NCBI RefSeq assembly: GCF_002023715.1
Contig: NZ_MAHX01000002.1
Location: 186,001-250,000, forward strand
DNA from: Elizabethkingia occulta
GTDB taxonomy: Bacteria; Bacteroidota; Bacteroidia; Flavobacteriales; Weeksellaceae
DNA: 64,000 bases
Direction of reading: 5' to 3'
Of the stretch, positions 43,895 to 51,984 are shown in pieces; within the stretch, counting starts at the first letter, position 1; every line of letters begins with the position of its first letter. A program made the position numbers and the translations under genes. The notes beneath the pieces were generated by a model, which made no database searches, was not told the DNA's origin, and saw only the letters and a program-made list of their open reading frames with translations.

Positions 43895-45472
43895 ATGAAA
43901 AATTTAAAAATTACTACAGCTATAGCGATGTTATCATTGTCTTTTTTTGCTGTGTCTTGTAGAAGTACTGATAGTGCTGTTGATAATAATGGAGGGAATG
44001 AAATGGTGAACGGTTCTGCTCTTCTGAAATTTAATTTGACAGGAGAGGATTATGAAGGCCGGGATATAGAGCCGGTAGCATCAACGAAGAATGTAGGCTC
44101 TGTGGAGAAAGAGCAAGTTAGAAATCTTATTGTAGGTGATCAGGCATTTATTGTAACTATGACTCCTGCTTTTAAAGAAGGTACAGCTCAGGCGTCTGTT
44201 AATCCAATAGCTGCCGGGGGGATTAATTTGGTTCAGGGTGTAGTATTTAGAGTGGTGGTTTATAGAGGAGATGCCTATATAGGGCAGAAGCTTTATACAA
44301 TTAATGCGTCTGGTGCATCTGTACCTACTATAGGAACTTTATCTACTGCTACAGATATGATGTTAGATGGTGATACAGAAGCGATTAATAAATATACTTT
44401 TGTTGTTTATTCTTTCAATAGTTCAACAGATCCGGGCGCGGCTCCAACTACTGGTCTTTCTGTGACTTCATTACCTGCTATTTCAGGAAATAATGATTTG
44501 ATGTATTTTAGAGCGGATAATATTAGGGTAACTAAAGGTGATAATTTATTAAGTGTTGTATTTAAACATAAATTTAGTCAAATCACAACAATTATTGATG
44601 CTAGTGCAGTTTCTCCGGGTAATGGTATTCAGTCGATTAGTACACCGGTTATGAGTAATCATCGTTCTACAGGAAATGTATTAAAGCTTTCTGATGGGAC
44701 GGTTACGTTTGGTGCAGCTGGTATTGGTAAGACAGTTAATTTTACTGGGAATCCTACTACTAGTGCTGTATGGACGAGTTCTCCTTTGTTGTTTGCTAAT
44801 CCGGGTGCTGCAGCTTCGGATATGGCTACTTTGACAATTGCATCTATGCAGGTTGGTGCAAAAACAAAAACTGCGATATCTATACCTAATATTGTTGCAA
44901 AGCCTGGATATAAGTATAATCTTAAATTGAAATTTGCTTGTACAGACGTGGCAACTCCAGCATTTGATTTTTCGATGAGTGATCCTGGAAATACCGGAAA
45001 TACACGTATTACTCAAAGTTTTAACTTCCCTGCTGCAGATGCAGGATTTGTATTTGATGTGTATGAATTGGATAATTCTTTTAACCTAACCGTTAACGGA
45101 GTTGATTTATCTAATCAGGAGATACAGTTTCAGGGAGGGGTGCCTAGTTATCCTGTTAACATTCGTTTTAAATCAGATGGAGCAGTATATGGTGATACTT
45201 CTAAAGGAGTTCAGGAGGTTTATAATATTACCGGAAATGCAGCAAGTCCTGTTGTGAGAATTACAATTGGACCAGATGGTTCTGTTTCCATGATGGGGAA
45301 AAGAGCTACTGTGGGGACTTTGGAGCCTCTTGAGTTATATAATGGAGCTCTGTTTAAAAAGATAACATGGAATTCTACTGCAATCAATCCTGTAACTGTT
45401 ACCCAGTTAGTAACAGGTTTAACAAAGTTTATAGGAAAAGGAACTGGACGAAAAGTTGTTGTGTGTCCTTAA
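43895..45472 (+). CDS. Cassette C fimbrillin-like lipoprotein
   Basis: 525 aa from ATG 43895, giving a good lipoprotein signal (FFAVSC, Cys22); a longer in-frame form from ATG 43847 adds 16 residues and is less likely. It is closest to cassette A: MLDGDTEAINKYTFVVYSF, NDLMYFRADNIRVTKGDN, HKFSQITTIIDAS, LKLKFACTDVATP, DAGFVFDVYELDNSF, ITIGPDGSVSMMG and a C-terminal Cys-Pro. Surface-exposed pilus or adhesin component by family. The two cysteines are again positioned to pair. Nothing in it suggests an enzyme. Confidence 0.8.
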   Translation: MKNLKITTAIAMLSLSFFAVSCRSTDSAVDNNGGNEMVNGSALLKFNLTGEDYEGRDIEPVASTKNVGSVEKEQVRNLIVGDQAFIVTMTPAFKEGTAQASVNPIAAGGINLVQGVVFRVVVYRGDAYIGQKLYTINASGASVPTIGTLSTATDMMLDGDTEAINKYTFVVYSFNSSTDPGAAPTTGLSVTSLPAISGNNDLMYFRADNIRVTKGDNLLSVVFKHKFSQITTIIDASAVSPGNGIQSISTPVMSNHRSTGNVLKLSDGTVTFGAAGIGKTVNFTGNPTTSAVWTSSPLLFANPGAAASDMATLTIASMQVGAKTKTAISIPNIVAKPGYKYNLKLKFACTDVATPAFDFSMSDPGNTGNTRITQSFNFPAADAGFVFDVYELDNSFNLTVNGVDLSNQEIQFQGGVPSYPVNIRFKSDGAVYGDTSKGVQEVYNITGNAASPVVRITIGPDGSVSMMGKRATVGTLEPLELYNGALFKKITWNSTAINPVTVTQLVTGLTKFIGKGTGRKVVVCP

Positions 45473-45498
45473 ATTAATAAAAATATATTATCTATAAT

Positions 45499-45527
45499 GC
45501 CTCTGGTATTCCGGAGGCCTTTTTATT
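45499..45527 (+). terminator. Rho-independent terminator of cassette C
   Basis: Stem GCCTCTGG/CCGGAGGC with TATT loop (one G-T pair) and T5. Confidence 0.83.
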
Positions 45528-45701
45528 TAAGGATGTTTTATATAGTAATAGTATTCATTATAAATAATATGATTTTTGTTTCGTTTAGAATAATTTACTT
45601 TTATAAGCTAAATAAAAAGTGTAAATTGCATACCTGTTTTTGTTTTAATTTAAAACATTGATTATCAATTGTTTATATTTTTAATTTATTTAAAAATAAT
45701 C

Positions 45702-45709
45702 TAATTTTG
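45702..45709 (+). promoter_or_regulatory. Candidate -7 box (TAATTTTG) for cassette D
   Basis: TAnnTTTG match about 100 bases before the peptide ATG; the nearest TTG upstream (45669) is 30 bases away, outside the usual spacing. Confidence 0.35.
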
Positions 45710-45810
45710 TGTCAGTTGTTTTATTATAAAGTATTTTTGGTGATTTATTTTGCTTTAAAAATATAAAAATAGAAAACAGATGATGATAATTTACAAATAA
45801 TAAAGACGAA

Positions 45811-45987
45811 ATGATGAAAAATGATCAAAAACAGGAGTATTCTGCTCCTGTAGTGGAAGTTCTATTTCTTGAAATGGAGCAAGGAGTTGCTGCCGGATCT
45901 GCGAAAGTACTTCCACCTAATAATGGTGGAGTGGTTCAGGAAGAATGGATACAGGGTGATGATGATAACCGTACTATTGAATGGTAG
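45811..45987 (+). CDS. Cassette D small acidic peptide (58 aa), unknown function
   Basis: ATGATG at 45811 to TAG at 45985-45987, 58 aa. Signature parts: EYSAP head, EMEQGVAAGSA centre, VLPPNNGG linker and DDDNRTIEW end. It is nearly identical to cassettes A and B over the last 30 residues, while the first 20 residues vary more. It has no signal peptide or cysteine. The lipoprotein ATG lies 32 bases downstream, as in cassette B. Confidence 0.83.
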   Translation: MMKNDQKQEYSAPVVEVLFLEMEQGVAAGSAKVLPPNNGGVVQEEWIQGDDDNRTIEW

Positions 45988-46019
45988 CATCTCTATAAAC
46001 TAACACAAAAAACAAATAA

Positions 46020-47510
46020 ATGAATTTTAAATTACAGGCTGCGGGCTACTCGCTGCTCGCACTATCTTTTGCTGTAACTTCATGTCGAAGTACCGATAAT
46101 AGTATCGAAGAGAATGGAATAAATAAATCTGCTTTCAATGTAAAGATTAACTTAAAAGGGATTGAAAATATTGAAGAGTTACCGGTAATGCAGGCTTCTG
46201 CGAATCATAGAGGAATAAATCCCGGAATTGTTCAAAAAGAAATTATTCCTTTCGACGGAGATACTTTTGTAACCGCAACAATTACTTCTAAATCTTCTAT
46301 ACAGACTCAGGCAGCCACTAAATCTCGAGCGGCCACTGTTGTTCCGAAAGAATTAGCAGAGGGTGTAAAATACAGAGTTATTGTATACGACAAAAATGGA
46401 GCATATAAAGATTACAAAGAATTTACCTATAAAAAGAACGAGACAGATGGCTTCCTTTTGGATGGTGACGGGAATTATACTTTTGTAGCTTATTCTTTAA
46501 ATACAAATGCAGGTACACCAAATACAATGGTAGACAAATCGCCTTTAAGTACAGCTAAAATAGCAGGAATTAGCGGGGATCTGATGTATTTCAAAAAGAA
46601 TATGACCGTAACAGGTAATAAGGATAACACACTTGACATTGTATTAAGACATCAATTCAGTAGAATTACAACGAAGTTAGACGCTAGACAAGTAGGAAAT
46701 ATCTCTGTTGTGAATAATGCAGTTCTTACTCCTGCATTTACTTCTGCCGATTTGAATTTTGCGACAGATGCCATAACTTATAACAATTCAATTACAAGTG
46801 GACAAGCGGTTAATTTTCCTTCTCCTCAGAATCAGCCAACAGTAACCAGTGATGAAACTCAGGTTATCGCAAAGACTAATACGGCAGCCCCGGAAGGTAT
46901 ATTAAATATTGGAACGGTAACACTTGATGGTGTATCAAAAAGTCTAAAGGTTGACAAAGTAAATATTACTCCCGGAGTTAAATATAATCTAAATCTTAGA
47001 TTTGGACCTTGCAGGCAGGATATTAATCCAAAAGAATTTGCTGTAAAGGATGGTGTTGCTCAGGATTTTTCATTCCCTGCAACAGACTTTGGATTCGTAT
47101 TCGATATTTACTCATTAGACAATTCGTTTAATCTCACAATTAATGGTGTTCAACTTGCTGTTAATGAAATTCAGTTCCAGGTAGGTAATGCAACTTATCC
47201 GCAGAATATTAAATTTCAGGATGGATCGGCCTGGCAATATGGAGGTATTCCTCCTATTTATAATATGACCGGAACCAAAGATACTCCTTTGGTAAGAGTC
47301 GTGATTGGTAAAGATGGATCGGTCTCTATGTTTGGCAGTAAAGTAAGTAATGGGCCTCTGTTTCCTCTTGTATTAAATGGAAATAGTTTTAATAAAATTA
47401 CATGGAATACAACAGGATCAAATACTGTCAGAGCTACTCAGCGTGTTGAAGGTGCAACTAATATGTCGGGACAGGGAACCGGAAAAAAAATCATTACCTG
47501 TACTCCTTAA
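46020..47510 (+). CDS. Cassette D fimbrillin-like lipoprotein
   Basis: 496 aa, lipobox VTSC (Cys22). Shared blocks are KYRVIVYDKNGAY, LDGDGNYTFVAYSLN, DLMYFKKNMTV, RHQFSRITTKLDA, then the second domain FGFVFDIYSLDNSFN, IQFQVGNATYPQNIKF and VIGKDGSVSMFG, ending KKIITCTP. It is the shortest copy. The paired cysteines of A and C are kept (FGPCRQD and the C-terminal Cys). Probable surface pilus or adhesin component; the specific function is unknown. Confidence 0.8.
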   Translation: MNFKLQAAGYSLLALSFAVTSCRSTDNSIEENGINKSAFNVKINLKGIENIEELPVMQASANHRGINPGIVQKEIIPFDGDTFVTATITSKSSIQTQAATKSRAATVVPKELAEGVKYRVIVYDKNGAYKDYKEFTYKKNETDGFLLDGDGNYTFVAYSLNTNAGTPNTMVDKSPLSTAKIAGISGDLMYFKKNMTVTGNKDNTLDIVLRHQFSRITTKLDARQVGNISVVNNAVLTPAFTSADLNFATDAITYNNSITSGQAVNFPSPQNQPTVTSDETQVIAKTNTAAPEGILNIGTVTLDGVSKSLKVDKVNITPGVKYNLNLRFGPCRQDINPKEFAVKDGVAQDFSFPATDFGFVFDIYSLDNSFNLTINGVQLAVNEIQFQVGNATYPQNIKFQDGSAWQYGGIPPIYNMTGTKDTPLVRVVIGKDGSVSMFGSKVSNGPLFPLVLNGNSFNKITWNTTGSNTVRATQRVEGATNMSGQGTGKKIITCTP

Positions 47511-47536
47511 AACTGAAATTGTATTTAAATTATATT

Positions 47537-47572
47537 AAAAACTCCCGGCTTGGAAAAGCCGGGAGTTTTATT
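47537..47572. terminator. Rho-independent terminator of cassette D
   Basis: 14- to 15-bp stem AAAACTCCCGGCTT/AAGCCGGGAGTTTT with GGAA loop, between convergent genes; usable in both directions. Confidence 0.87.
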
Positions 47573-47590
47573 TATTGTTTTAGTGGTTAA

Positions 47591-47878
47591 TTATTTAACA
47601 TTGTCCAGAGACTGCTGCATATCTTCATAACCACCACCATTATATACATTATCAAGTCCCTGAGCTTTGAAGAATTCTGTAGCCTTTCCGGAACGGTTAC
47701 CGGAGCGACAGAAGAAAATTACATTACCTTCAAGACCTTTTATTTCATCCTGTCTTTCTTCAATTTCTCCTAATGGAATATTGGTAGCCTCATCGATGGC
47801 ACCATTCATTTCAAGTTCCATAGGTTCGCGTACATCGATAAGATGATAGTTTCCTGCTTTTAATACGTCTTCAATCAT
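47591..47878 (-). CDS. Single-domain rhodanese-like protein
   Basis: 95 aa. LIDVREPMELEMNGAIDEATNIPLGEI and FFCRSGNRSGKATEFF show the rhodanese fold with an active-site loop CRSGNRS carrying the persulphide Cys. It is cytoplasmic and likely moves sulphur or acts in thiol chemistry. It lies 13 bases after the P4-family phosphatase stop on the same strand, so they are probably co-transcribed. Confidence 0.93.
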   Translation of the reverse strand: MIEDVLKAGNYHLIDVREPMELEMNGAIDEATNIPLGEIEERQDEIKGLEGNVIFFCRSGNRSGKATEFFKAQGLDNVYNGGGYEDMQQSLDNVK

Positions 47879-47891
47879 GTTATAAGATTTT

Positions 47892-48695
47892 TTATTGATT
47901 AATATTTTGAGTTGTAAAAGAACGCAGGCTCTTCATTTTTACCTGTTCGTTGCTTAATTTTTTATCTGTATTTTTTTTGTACATAGAGCTTTCCCAATCT
48001 CCGTACATTGCATTTGGAAGAATGATGAACTTGCTTCCGAATAATTCCGGATGTTCCAGAACTTTTTCAGATGAAGTTTTGCCTTCATTATTATAATAAT
48101 ATATATCCGAAAAATCGCTTAGATTGTCTCCAAAAAACAAAACGATATTGTATTTTTCAGAAAGTTTCTGGCGTCTGCTTTCCTTACTCGATTTATCTGT
48201 TTTCAAGATAAGGTGATTATTATCCGCATATGGAAAGCTTTTCTTCTGAAGGTTTTCAAGAGTGGGAACTCTTTCTGCTTCACTTCTATTGGAAACATAA
48301 AAAATTTCTACACCATTATTTTTAGTAAAGTTCAGGAAATTTAAAGCTCCGGCAATCGGTTCTGCCTGAGCAAGTCTTGTCCATTTGTTCCAGTCTTCCT
48401 GGTTGAAATTCTTTTTGTTTTCAATCTGATAAGCCTGATAAGGAGAGTTGTCCAGTACTGTCTCATCGATATCCAATACAATAGCTCTAGGCTTTTCCGA
48501 TACCTCTTGTGTAAGGATTTGTGCTAAACGAATTTGTGCTAGCTGATAAGCCTGAATAGTTAAGGCTTTATATTCTCCGGCATTTTGCATCCATGCAGTA
48601 GCATTAACTAAATCTTTCGTGTCGTGATCTGCTTTTTGAGCAGAGCAGGAAATAAAAGATAAAATTAAACCTCCTGTAAGCAATATTTTCTTCAT
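47892..48695 (-). CDS. 5'-nucleotidase, lipoprotein e(P4) family (HAD acid phosphatase)
   Basis: 267 aa lipoprotein (signal LILSFISC, Cys17 or nearby). The HAD motif is VLDIDETVLDNSPYQ, followed by FYVSNRSEAERVPTL and FFGDNLSDFSDIYYY. This is the class C acid phosphatase/P4 family, which removes phosphate from nucleotides such as NMN at the outer membrane. Signal and active-site aspartates are intact. It forms an operon with the rhodanese gene and is divergent from queG. Confidence 0.92.
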   Translation of the reverse strand: MKKILLTGGLILSFISCSAQKADHDTKDLVNATAWMQNAGEYKALTIQAYQLAQIRLAQILTQEVSEKPRAIVLDIDETVLDNSPYQAYQIENKKNFNQEDWNKWTRLAQAEPIAGALNFLNFTKNNGVEIFYVSNRSEAERVPTLENLQKKSFPYADNNHLILKTDKSSKESRRQKLSEKYNIVLFFGDNLSDFSDIYYYNNEGKTSSEKVLEHPELFGSKFIILPNAMYGDWESSMYKKNTDKKLSNEQVKMKSLRSFTTQNINQ

Positions 48696-48767
48696 AATCT
48701 AAAATTTCTTTTTCAAAGCTTTGCAAAATTACGAAAACGTAAAATGACAGAAGTATAATTTTCTCAG

Positions 48768-48775
48768 TATTTTTG
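48768..48775 (+). promoter_or_regulatory. Candidate -7 box (TATTTTTG) immediately before queG
   Basis: TATTTTTG ends five bases before the queG ATG at 48781, so the transcript would start at or within a base or two of the ATG and be leaderless. Confidence 0.4.
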
Positions 48776-48780
48776 CACCG

Positions 48781-49716
48781 ATGAATCTGGCTGAAAAAAA
48801 TACAGCAATTATAAAACAGAAAGCAAAAGACTTTGGCTTTCTGGCTTGTGGTATTTCCAAAGCTGAGTTTTTGGAAGATGAAGCGCGTTCTCTGGAAAAC
48901 TGGCTTACGAGAAATTTGAACGGTGAAATGCGTTACATGGAAAACTATTTTGACAAGCGTCTTGATCCTCGTTTGCTGGTTGAAGGAAGCAAATCCGTAA
49001 TTTCGTTTTCATACAATTACTTTCCCCGTAAAGTATTGAATACAGATGATAATTTTAAAATTTCCAAATATGCGTATGGAAAAGATTATCATGAAGTAAT
49101 TAAAGAAATTCTTGGAGAGTTTGTTGCCGAATTGCAAGAAGAGATAGGAGAATTTGGATTCAGAGTTTTTGTAGATTCTGCACCGGTACTAGAAAGAGCC
49201 TGGGCAAAAAAATCCGGAATTGGATGGGTCGGAAAAAATGCAAATCTTATTACAAAAGGAGAGGGATCCTTTTATTTTCTGGCAGAGATTATATGTGAGC
49301 TGGAATTAGTTCCGGATATTCAGGTAACAGATCACTGTGGAAAATGCCGAAAATGCATTGAAGCCTGTCCTACAGATGCTATATTGGATAATCAGATCAT
49401 AGACGGAAGCAAATGTATTTCTTATGCAACCATAGAATTGAAGGAAGATATTCCTGAGCATTTTCATGGGAAAATGCAGAACTGGATGTTCGGGTGCGAT
49501 ATCTGCCAGGATGTTTGCCCCTGGAATAGATTCTCAAAACCACATCAACAGCCTCTTTTTGACCCGAATGAATCGCTGCAGAACTTTTCCAAAAAAGAGT
49601 GGAAAGAACTTACACAGGAAGTTTTTTCTGAAATTTTCAGGAAATCTCCTGTGAAACGAACAAAATATGCAGGCCTAAAAAGAAACATTGACTTTCTGTC
49701 GGATAAAAATCCTTAG
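48781..49716 (+). CDS. queG: Epoxyqueuosine reductase
   Basis: 311 aa. It is the last step of queuosine synthesis in tRNA anticodons, using cobalamin and two [4Fe-4S] clusters. Ferredoxin-type motifs are [16 protein letters not shown] and [11 protein letters not shown], and [20 protein letters not shown] is a QueG signature. The length fits the short type without the C-terminal HEAT domain (about 310 aa). It is divergent from the P4 phosphatase. A -7 box directly before the ATG suggests a leaderless mRNA. Confidence 0.95.
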   Translation: MNLAEKNTAIIKQKAKDFGFLACGISKAEFLEDEARSLENWLTRNLNGEMRYMENYFDKRLDPRLLVEGSKSVISFSYNYFPRKVLNTDDNFKISKYAYGKDYHEVIKEILGEFVAELQEEIGEFGFRVFVDSAPVLERAWAKKSGIGWVGKNANLITKGEGSFYFLAEIICELELVPDIQVTDHCGKCRKCIEACPTDAILDNQIIDGSKCISYATIELKEDIPEHFHGKMQNWMFGCDICQDVCPWNRFSKPHQQPLFDPNESLQNFSKKEWKELTQEVFSEIFRKSPVKRTKYAGLKRNIDFLSDKNP

Positions 49717-49720
49717 AAAA

Positions 49721-49804
49721 TCAATGCTTTTTCTGTTGTACTCTTTTAGGTGCAGTTTTTACTCTGAATTTGAATCTTTTTACTGATTTACCTTTCTTAA
49801 TCAT
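49721..49804 (-). CDS. Very small basic protein (27 aa), possibly ribosome-associated
   Basis: ATG at 49802-49804 to TGA at 49721-49723, four bases from the convergent queG stop. The product begins MIKKGKSVKRFKFRVKTAPK and ends RVQQKKH; about half its residues are Lys, Arg or His. It is too short for most gene finders. The style (a basic extended tail with scattered Phe/Val) resembles tiny ribosomal proteins, but I cannot match it to a named one. Support is compositional and positional, so it is less sure than the 30-aa protein at 33809. Confidence 0.55.
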   Translation of the reverse strand: MIKKGKSVKRFKFRVKTAPKRVQQKKH

Positions 49805-49881
49805 ATTCAGTTGTGGATTTTGGTTTTTCTAATTTACAAAAATTAGTTTAAGAATCTGCATATTGTAAACAATATTTAACA

Positions 49882-49916
49882 AAAATCCGGTACAAATTTT
49901 TGCACCGGATTTTCTT
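49882..49916. terminator. Bidirectional terminator between M16 operon and the 27-aa gene
   Basis: Stem AAAATCCGGT/ACCGGATTTT with a 12-base loop; T-runs on both strands. Confidence 0.78.
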
Positions 49917-49934
49917 TATTCTCTAAAGGATAAT

Positions 49935-51980
49935 TTATTTAAAATCAGTATCTTTAGCTGTATTAAAGGTATACGACTTGATATTGGTTACTAAATCTTG
50001 CCCCATCATGCTTTGAGAAAGAGTATGGGGTAATTTTACACCATTTACATCTTTATAATTGCTATAAACAGTTGGAATAGTCATTTCCTGTCCATTCATC
50101 TTTTGTGTCTTGGTTTCTCCGGTTTTTAATCCACTGTTTACACTGTAATAATAGATATTCTTTCCGTCTTTAATGACATAAGAATCTTCGCCGCCAATTT
50201 TTTCTATACCAGATACTTTTAGCTCTGGTTTTTTAGCAAAATCTAATTCTTCAAATAGCGAAGTATTTTTTAGCAGTGCTGTTTTTATATCTTCAGGAAG
50301 AGGTGTCTTATTTCCCATCATCATCATATAACCATCTTTTCCGTCAAATACCATTTTCTGAGCAGTATTTCCCATAGCACTTATCTCTTGCAATAGTTTG
50401 CCACCAAGAGCCTTCTGGCTTTTAATGATAAGCTCCATCCCTTGCATAGTAGCAGAACCTTCAGAAGAGATAGAAGTTAGTTTTGCTATAGCCGTTTTTC
50501 CACCTATGGCATTGATGTATTTATCAGCAATACTGGCAACAGATACACTGGCATCTACTTTTTTAGCAGCAGGCTTCTCTGTTTTATTAGCATCCTTATC
50601 ATAATAATTTACAGGGTAACCTAATTTCTCTAATCCTTCAGAAATATCAGCCGCTTTTCCGGCGATGAATATTCTGCTCTGATTTGGTAAAATATTAACT
50701 TTTGCAGCATTCTGAGCATCAGCTACCGTTACATTATCAATAGATTTAAGATAATTGGTATAAAAATCTTTCGGTAAGTTTTGGATAGCTGAGTTAACTG
50801 CGAAATTAGCAATGGTCTCAGGTCTCTCCATAGAACGGATAAAATCTCCTTTTAACTTTGCTTTTGCATTGGCAAGTTCTTCAGATTTTATAGTTGAGAT
50901 TCCATTTAATTCATTAATAAATTCTTTAACAGCTTTATCAGTTACATCATTTCTTACACTTGCACCAGCCGAAAAAGAAGGAGAATACTTGGAAGTATCA
51001 AATGAGGAATAAGCTCCATAGGTGAAACCATTTTTCTCACGAAGATTCATGAAAAGACGAGCTTCTCCACCACCGCCCAGAATATAATTAGCAAGTGTAG
51101 CTGCAAAATATTGAGGATCCTTCATTTTTAGTGTTGTGATATTCTGTACTGAGACAACAGATTGTACAGCACTTGGAACATTGATAACATCAACTTCTGT
51201 TTTTGCGACGTTCTTTGCTGGCTCTACATTTGGTACGGTGAAACTGGATTTTTTCCAGTTACCAAAACTCTTTTCAATAAGCTTTTTGGCCTCAGTATAT
51301 TTAATATCTCCAACTACAACAAGATATGCATTGTTTGGTGTAAAATATTTGTTGTAAGCATCCTGAACATCTTTTAGTTGTATGGCCTTAATGCTTTCTT
51401 CTGTTTGAAATTCTCCTCTTGCTGTATTTTTTCCATATGTAACTGCATTGGAAATTTTAGAAGAAAGAAACTGAGCATTTTTTTCATTATTTTTCAGACT
51501 CTCGAGAGATCTTTCTTTGGATTTCTGAATTTCTTCTTCAGAAAATTTAGGATTAATTGCGGCATCAGCCATTAGACCCAAAACTTCAGGGAAATATTTA
51601 GATAAAGAATTGGCATAAGCGCTTCCTGAACCAAAATTTACTGTAGCCCCAAGGAAATCAACACGTTTGTTAAAATCGTCTTTAGACATTGTTGTCGTAC
51701 CATTGCCTAACTGACTCGCCATGATACTATTAACTCCAACTACCTTGCCTTCGTATACAGGAGGTCTGTCCATTCTGAGGGTTACATTCACCTTTGGAAG
51801 TTTATGATTTTCTACTATAAGAACAGTAAGACCATTACTTAGTTTAAAGGATTGTGGAGAAGTAATATTAATACTTGGCGTAGGCCCTGGTTTAGGCATA
51901 GCGTTAAGATCTATATTCTGTGCTGTCATCATTCCTGAAATAAGAAAGCTAGCAGCGATATATGTAATATGTCTTTTCAT
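49935..51980 (-). CDS. M16 family peptidase-like protein, inactive-type partner with extra C-terminal domain
   Basis: 681 aa with a signal peptide (ending GMMTAQ). The M16 fold is clear (KLPKVNVTLRMDRP, NAYLVVVGDIKYTEAKKLIEKSFGNW, NYILGGGGEARLFMNLREKNGFTYG), but the HxxEH zinc motif is absent: the aligned stretch reads SIMASQLGNGTTT. About 450 residues of M16 are followed by a 220-residue beta-rich domain (IADKYINAIGGKTAIAKL, MVFDGKDGYMMM) like LolA-type outer-membrane lipoprotein carriers. It presumably completes the active M16 protein encoded upstream (four bases between the frames). Confidence 0.9.
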   Translation of the reverse strand: MKRHITYIAASFLISGMMTAQNIDLNAMPKPGPTPSINITSPQSFKLSNGLTVLIVENHKLPKVNVTLRMDRPPVYEGKVVGVNSIMASQLGNGTTTMSKDDFNKRVDFLGATVNFGSGSAYANSLSKYFPEVLGLMADAAINPKFSEEEIQKSKERSLESLKNNEKNAQFLSSKISNAVTYGKNTARGEFQTEESIKAIQLKDVQDAYNKYFTPNNAYLVVVGDIKYTEAKKLIEKSFGNWKKSSFTVPNVEPAKNVAKTEVDVINVPSAVQSVVSVQNITTLKMKDPQYFAATLANYILGGGGEARLFMNLREKNGFTYGAYSSFDTSKYSPSFSAGASVRNDVTDKAVKEFINELNGISTIKSEELANAKAKLKGDFIRSMERPETIANFAVNSAIQNLPKDFYTNYLKSIDNVTVADAQNAAKVNILPNQSRIFIAGKAADISEGLEKLGYPVNYYDKDANKTEKPAAKKVDASVSVASIADKYINAIGGKTAIAKLTSISSEGSATMQGMELIIKSQKALGGKLLQEISAMGNTAQKMVFDGKDGYMMMMGNKTPLPEDIKTALLKNTSLFEELDFAKKPELKVSGIEKIGGEDSYVIKDGKNIYYYSVNSGLKTGETKTQKMNGQEMTIPTVYSNYKDVNGVKLPHTLSQSMMGQDLVTNIKSYTFNTAKDTDFK

Positions 51981-51984
51981 GTGT

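Larger units (their letters stand above)
45473..45810. other. 338-base AT-rich gap between cassettes C and D
   Basis: It contains the cassette C terminator and a TAATTTTG box; no gene is visible. Confidence 0.5.
41367..47510 (+). other. Array of three peptide plus fimbrillin-like lipoprotein cassettes (B, C, D)
   Basis: Three consecutive two-gene units of the same design lie head to tail, each closed by its own terminator; a fourth unit (A) is at 3052-4886. The array looks like tandem duplication with strong divergence of the lipoproteins and strong conservation of the peptides. Confidence 0.8.

Noticed and set aside
41367-47510. The cassettes as an established RiPP cluster
   Set aside because: No maturase, cyclase, peptidase-ABC transporter or other modification enzyme is present near any copy.
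49466-49654. Extra frame inside queG
   Set aside because: Same-strand shadow of queG in another frame; Cys-rich text comes from the queG iron-sulphur motif.
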